Notes under the pieces: model-generated
The model's database searches: none
The model's input: the letters and a program-made list of their open reading frames with translations, nothing else
What the model was told of the DNA's origin: nothing
Program-made: the position numbers and the translations under genes
DNA from: DAINBT01 sp036732785
GTDB lineage: Bacteria; Planctomycetota; Phycisphaerae; Sedimentisphaerales; SM23-30
Assembly (NCBI GenBank): GCA_964537505.1
Contig: CAZICK010000026.1
Coordinates: 1-43,843 of the forward strand
DNA: 43,843 nucleotides
Reading direction: 5' to 3'
Shown: one piece after another, positions 40,486 through 43,843 of the stretch
Layout of the letters: every line of letters begins with the position of its first letter
How positions within the stretch are numbered: position 1 is the stretch's first letter

Positions 40486-41673
40486 ATGAAAACCTGGTTA
40501 AAACTAATGGTGCTTACTGTGACAGGGGCTATGATTATCTCGTACGGATGCGATACAGCCCCTTCGGCAAAAACAAAAGACAAAAAGACAGTACAACCGG
40601 CCGCCCAAGAACAGGTCGCCAAACCGGCCGCCCAAGAACAAGTCGCCAAACCGGCCGTGACACAAAAAGAATCAGCACTGCGATGCCGATATACAGTCGG
40701 CAGTGTGGAAAGGGCCCGTTTCGCCAACTCCAGCCAAAATAAGGTCTGGGTGGAAATGCCGGACAAAGAACCAAGCGAACCTCAGTCGAACGAAACGCAA
40801 AGAGAAATTGTTTTGCGCAGCGAAGTTGAAAAAGTGCAAGAGGACGGCTCAGCCATAATTAAAGTGACCATCGAGCAGGCAAAGGTAAGCGAAACCGTAA
40901 TTACAAAGGAGACAAAGCAAACTGCAAAGGATGCAGAGAAAACGCTAAAGGATACAAAGAGAACTAACACCTATTCCAGTGACGCCGAAGGAACCAAATC
41001 CACATGGCGGAACCAGCCAAAACTGGCCGGGGCCAGCTATAAGATCGAAATAGCACCCGATACGACTGTCAAAGAAATAATGGGCCTCGACGAATTACGC
41101 CAAAAACTCGAAATCGGCGAGGATGACACCGGCAAAGCCGTTTCCCTGATAAGCGAAGAAAGCATCAAAAGTTATCACGAACGTGAATTTGTCCGCTACA
41201 GCCCGGACCGGTTTACCCCACAACAAGGCTACGACCATCCACTGCCGAAAAACTACGAAAAAAACTTGCCCGTCTCCAACGCCATAATCAAGGCAAAAGC
41301 CATCAAGAAAATATATAGCGCCCAGGAACCGCAGAAAAAAAACAACTCTCAGACAGTTACGATAACCTGTCAGGGCGAACCGCTGCATCTGCTGCCGGAG
41401 GGAATAACTGAACCTCAACTGTCAGGCTCGTTCTTCCTGATTGTAACAAAAGAAAAAAGCGACATGCAGGGCTTCAAAATTGCCGGACGGGGCGACTTCG
41501 ATTTGACCACGAGGCAGGTGATAGAGGATTCCAGTGAAACCGAATGCACGCTCGTCCTGGATGGCGCCAAAATCGGATTTGGAGAGCAGCCGGGCAAAAA
41601 AATAGAACCAGGCAGCGCAGGATTTATGTTCACCCAGTTTAACTCGCAAAGTAAATACGAACTGCTGAAGTAA
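40486..41673 (+). CDS. Lipoprotein, tandem copy 2 (DUF6263-like)
   Basis: The 395-residue protein has a lipoprotein signal (LMVLTVTGAMIISYGC, Cys22) and a spacer with a nine-residue repeat, PAAQEQVAK, present twice and partly a third time. The beta-rich domain begins LRCRYTVGSVERARFANSS and contains NKVWVEMPD and SDMQGFKIAGRGDFDL. The start at 40486 gives the signal peptide; GGAG lies about 11 bases upstream, and the longer frame from 40450 has none. It may be a paralog of the gene before it. NikR follows after 19 bases, so the three may be one unit. Confidence 0.65.
   Translation: MKTWLKLMVLTVTGAMIISYGCDTAPSAKTKDKKTVQPAAQEQVAKPAAQEQVAKPAVTQKESALRCRYTVGSVERARFANSSQNKVWVEMPDKEPSEPQSNETQREIVLRSEVEKVQEDGSAIIKVTIEQAKVSETVITKETKQTAKDAEKTLKDTKRTNTYSSDAEGTKSTWRNQPKLAGASYKIEIAPDTTVKEIMGLDELRQKLEIGEDDTGKAVSLISEESIKSYHEREFVRYSPDRFTPQQGYDHPLPKNYEKNLPVSNAIIKAKAIKKIYSAQEPQKKNNSQTVTITCQGEPLHLLPEGITEPQLSGSFFLIVTKEKSDMQGFKIAGRGDFDLTTRQVIEDSSETECTLVLDGAKIGFGEQPGKKIEPGSAGFMFTQFNSQSKYELLK
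40597..40662 (+). repeat. 27-base tandem repeat in lipoprotein spacer
   Basis: The unit starting CCGGCCGCCCAAGAACA is present at 40597-40623 and 40624-40650, with one base difference, and begins a third time at 40651. It codes for PAAQEQVAK and lengthens the linker behind the lipidated Cys. Confidence 0.85.
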
Positions 41674-41692
41674 AAGACTTAAATAAAATAGC

Positions 41693-42112
41693 ATGGCTAA
41701 AACCGAAAGAATTGGAATATCACTCGACCGAAAACTCCTTTCAATGTTCGACGGACTCATCGCTCAACAGGGATACCAGAACCGATCGGAAGCGATCCGA
41801 GATCTAATCCGACGCCGACTGGCCGAACAGGAACTGACAAAACCGGATGCCAAAGCCGTAGCGGGACTATTCCTCGTTTACAACCATCATTCGACCAGGC
41901 TATCGCAAAAACTAACCGATCTACAGCACAATCATCTACTACAGGTCGTCTCATCCATCCATGTACATCTCGACCACGAAAACTGCCTCGAGATAATCAT
42001 TCTAAAAGGAAGGGTCAAAGACATCGAGCAAATATCCGACAAGATAACCAGCTTAAAAGGAATAAAGCTAAGTCGAGTAAACACCTTAACCACCGGGGAA
42101 AAACTTACATAG
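41693..42112 (+). CDS. nikR: NikR nickel-responsive regulator
   Basis: The 139-residue protein has an N-terminal ribbon-helix-helix (ERIGISLDRKLLSMFDGLIA, NRSEAIRDLIR) and a C-terminal ACT-type metal domain with QHNHLLQVVSSIHVHLDHEN and CLEI. These give His79, His90, His92 and Cys98, the counterparts of the four nickel ligands of E. coli NikR (His76, His87, His89, Cys95). It represses or activates nickel-uptake genes when loaded with nickel. No nickel transporter is in the window. It follows the lipoproteins by 19 bases, without its own strong ribosome site. Confidence 0.93.
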   Translation: MAKTERIGISLDRKLLSMFDGLIAQQGYQNRSEAIRDLIRRRLAEQELTKPDAKAVAGLFLVYNHHSTRLSQKLTDLQHNHLLQVVSSIHVHLDHENCLEIIILKGRVKDIEQISDKITSLKGIKLSRVNTLTTGEKLT

Positions 42113-42287
42113 ACAACCAAAGAAAAATAAATAAAATAGAAGTGAAAAATTCCTGGAAGAGCCTGCCATATAAATTGGTTTTATCTCGAAAATCCTCTGC
42201 CGTAATCACCTCTCAAAGGAATAGAAAACAACAATGTATTCGCAGTAATACCGGGCCCTGCCTATAGGACACTTTGGAGAACATGTT

Positions 42288-42974
42288 ATGCCAAATAACG
42301 ATTTTAGCCGAGAAACCTGGCGGATATTTCGGATCATGGCCGAATTCGTCGAGGGATTCGGCGAGTTGAGCAAGTTAGGCCCTGCCGTCTCGATCTTTGG
42401 ATCCGCACGCTCCAAACCGGATAACCCTTATTACCTATTGGCCCAGCATACCGCGACGGCATTGGCCAAGGCCGGTTTTGCCGTTATCACCGGCGGCGGA
42501 GGCGGAATAATGGAGGCTGCCAACAAAGGCGCTATGGAAGCCGGCGGAAAGAGCGTCGGCCTTAATATCGACCTTCCAGAAGAACAAAAACCAAACAAAT
42601 ACCAGAACTTGTCACTCAGTTTCCGTTATTTCTTTGCACGCAAAATGATGTTCAATAAGTACGCACAGGCCTTTGTAATCCTGCCGGGAGGGTTCGGAAC
42701 CATGGACGAGTTCCTTGAATCGCTCACGCTCATCCAGACGCACAAGAGCACCCGCTTCCCCGTCATCCTGATGGGAAGCGGGTTCTGGACAGATCTGATC
42801 CACTGGTTCGAAAACATCATGCTGAAAGCAGGCAATATATCCCCGAAAGACCTGAACCTTTTCTCTGTCACCGACGACCCGGACGAGGTGGTTGACATCA
42901 TCGAAAAATCAGAAGGCAAAAAATGGCTTGAACCCGACGGCGTCGTCACCTTTAAAAACGATAAAATTAAGTAA
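42288..42974 (+). CDS. LOG-family nucleoside 5'-monophosphate phosphoribohydrolase
   Basis: The 228-residue protein has the Rossmann-like LOG fold with VSIFGSARSKPDNPYY, VITGGGGGIMEAANKGA and the catalytic PGGFGTMDEFLES, the family signature PGGxGTxxE. LOG enzymes release the base from cytokinin-type nucleotides or from other nucleoside monophosphates; in bacteria they are usually part of nucleotide salvage or stress. The start has GGAG about ten bases upstream. It is followed by hisA after 45 bases, so co-transcription is possible. Confidence 0.9.
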   Translation: MPNNDFSRETWRIFRIMAEFVEGFGELSKLGPAVSIFGSARSKPDNPYYLLAQHTATALAKAGFAVITGGGGGIMEAANKGAMEAGGKSVGLNIDLPEEQKPNKYQNLSLSFRYFFARKMMFNKYAQAFVILPGGFGTMDEFLESLTLIQTHKSTRFPVILMGSGFWTDLIHWFENIMLKAGNISPKDLNLFSVTDDPDEVVDIIEKSEGKKWLEPDGVVTFKNDKIK

Positions 42975-43019
42975 GGGTTAAATTCCGCGGGCAAACAAAT
43001 AAGCGGATAGGTCCCTATT

Positions 43020-43754
43020 ATGGAATTACTGCCGGCTATAGATCTGAGGGATGGCAAATGCGTACGGCTTTTGCAGGGAGATTATGCGCGACAGATTGAT
43101 TATCACGACGACCCCATAGCTCAGGCACATATCTTCCAGCAGCAGGGCGCCAAATGGCTACACGTCGTTGACCTCGACGGAGCACTGCACGGACGGATAC
43201 ACAACAGCCGTGTTGTCGAAAAAATCGTATCCGCCACCAACCTGAAGGTCGAACTCGGCGGAGGTATCCGCGATGAAATCGTGGTAAAAAAACTGCTGGA
43301 AATTGGCCTGACACGTATCATCATCGGAACCAGGGCACTGGAAGATATGGATTGGTTTGAGAAACTCGTAAAAGATTATCCGCAGAAAATCGTCTTGGGG
43401 CTCGACGCCCGCGACTCTCGCCTGTCCACCCGCGGCTGGACCCAAACCAGCAAAACGACAGTTGCCGAAATGGCCCAAATCGTAAACCATTGGCCGCTGG
43501 CCGCTATCGTTTATACCGACATCGCCTGCGATGGAATGCTTACCGGCCCCAATATCGAAGCGACGCGGCTGCTCGCACTAAACTGCCGCATACCAATTAT
43601 CGCTTCCGGCGGAGTAGGCAAACTGGACCACATCAAGCAATTAGCGAAATTACCCATTGAGGGGATAATTATCGGCCGGGCACTCTACGAAGGCAATTTT
43701 ACGCTCGAACAGGCCTTCACGCTCGTGACTAAAAACAAATCAAATACGACTTAG
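43020..43754 (+). CDS. hisA: Phosphoribosylformimino-AICAR ribotide isomerase
   Basis: The 244-residue protein has the (beta/alpha)8 HisA signature: MELLPAIDLRDGKCVRLLQG (catalytic Asp8), VVDLDGALHG, ELGGGIRD, IIGTRALED, and VYTDIACDGMLTGPN, whose Asp is the second catalytic acid. It catalyses the Amadori isomerisation of ProFAR to PRFAR in histidine synthesis. GGATAGG lies upstream of the ATG. Other his genes are not in the window; the 89 bases after its stop end the scaffold piece. Confidence 0.95.
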   Translation: MELLPAIDLRDGKCVRLLQGDYARQIDYHDDPIAQAHIFQQQGAKWLHVVDLDGALHGRIHNSRVVEKIVSATNLKVELGGGIRDEIVVKKLLEIGLTRIIIGTRALEDMDWFEKLVKDYPQKIVLGLDARDSRLSTRGWTQTSKTTVAEMAQIVNHWPLAAIVYTDIACDGMLTGPNIEATRLLALNCRIPIIASGGVGKLDHIKQLAKLPIEGIIIGRALYEGNFTLEQAFTLVTKNKSNTT

Positions 43755-43758
43755 ATAG

Positions 43759-43799
43759 CAGGCATGAGAACTATGAATAGAGTAATTATGATGCCTGCG
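43759..43799 (+). terminator. Inverted repeat after hisA
   Basis: GCAGGCAT at 43759-43766 pairs with ATGCCTGC at 43792-43799 across a 25-base spacer. It begins just after the hisA stop and could weaken the transcript, but the spacer is long and no T run follows. Confidence 0.3.
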
Positions 43800-43843
43800 T
43801 CAAAAGTGTTTGTCTGGAAAAAATCTTCATAAATTATGATAAA

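Noticed and set aside
43798..43843. Third copy of the MITE-like element at the right edge
   Set aside because: Only about 11 bases (GCGTCAAAAGT) match the left end of copies A and B. The next bases do not continue the match before the window ends.

Overview
The window looks like a chromosomal scaffold from an uncultured planctomycete, most likely of the class Phycisphaerae. This is inferred from gene content: a DUF1080 (3-keto-disaccharide hydrolase-like) lipoprotein, a lipoprotein FAD oxidoreductase, a prepilin-like protein with a planctomycete-style C-terminus, an ECF sigma factor coupled to a very large membrane-anchored partner, a bactofilin pair and a large MscS channel. Ten N bases at 35547-35556 show that it is a scaffolded assembly. 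No phage, plasmid or CRISPR locus was found. Apart from several short repeats the window is ordinary chromosome with scattered decayed genes.

Layout. 1-640: the tail of an upstream gene, a strong terminator, several hairpins and a C-rich, G-poor tract. 642-3136: FAD oxidoreductase lipoprotein and a parvulin gene that looks broken. 3126-10819 (minus): giant MscS-type channel, DUF1080 lipoprotein, uronate isomerase and an exported bleomycin-hydrolase-type peptidase with an Asp-rich insert. 11028-16619 (minus): a tight cluster (nucleotidyltransferase, trxB, larC, membrane-anchored HTH protein) preceded by a decayed gene, a one-TM protein and a HAD phosphatase. 16620-19840 (plus): paired palindromes, O/P-type porin with a textbook terminator, pseudopilin-like protein. 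19960-20596: tRNA-Thr beside a HepT/MntA toxin-antitoxin pair whose toxin is deleted. 20897-25589 (plus): ECF sigma factor, its coupled membrane partner, and a metallopeptidase-cyclophilin fusion. 25715-30574 (minus): L,D-transpeptidase, ornithine aminotransferase, carbamate kinase, and a cyclic-2,3-diphosphoglycerate-synthetase-like ATPase. 30706-32752 (minus): 5-formyl-THF cyclo-ligase and RarA. 32901-39046 (plus): GlmS, a Pro/Gln/Glu-rich protein, a Wzz/BY-kinase-like protein with a degenerate P-loop, and two bactofilins, one with a zinc ribbon. 39420-43754 (plus): two related lipoproteins, NikR, a LOG-family protein and HisA.

Functional themes. One is glycan use: uronate isomerase, the DUF1080 protein, the porin and the FAD oxidoreductase. 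A second is envelope construction: GlmS, the copolymerase-like protein, the bactofilins and the L,D-transpeptidase. A third is amino-acid nitrogen and carbamoyl-phosphate metabolism: ArcC and RocD. Nickel handling appears twice (LarC and NikR) at distant places.

The least expected signals are an approximately 185-bp intergenic element in two near-identical copies (10838-11022 and 29047-29230), each combining a terminator for the upstream gene with the leader of the downstream one; two nucleotidyltransferase antitoxin genes that have both lost their HEPN partners; a MITE-like repeat in two copies; and several unusual domain combinations. All identifications come from reading the sequence; no database search was run.
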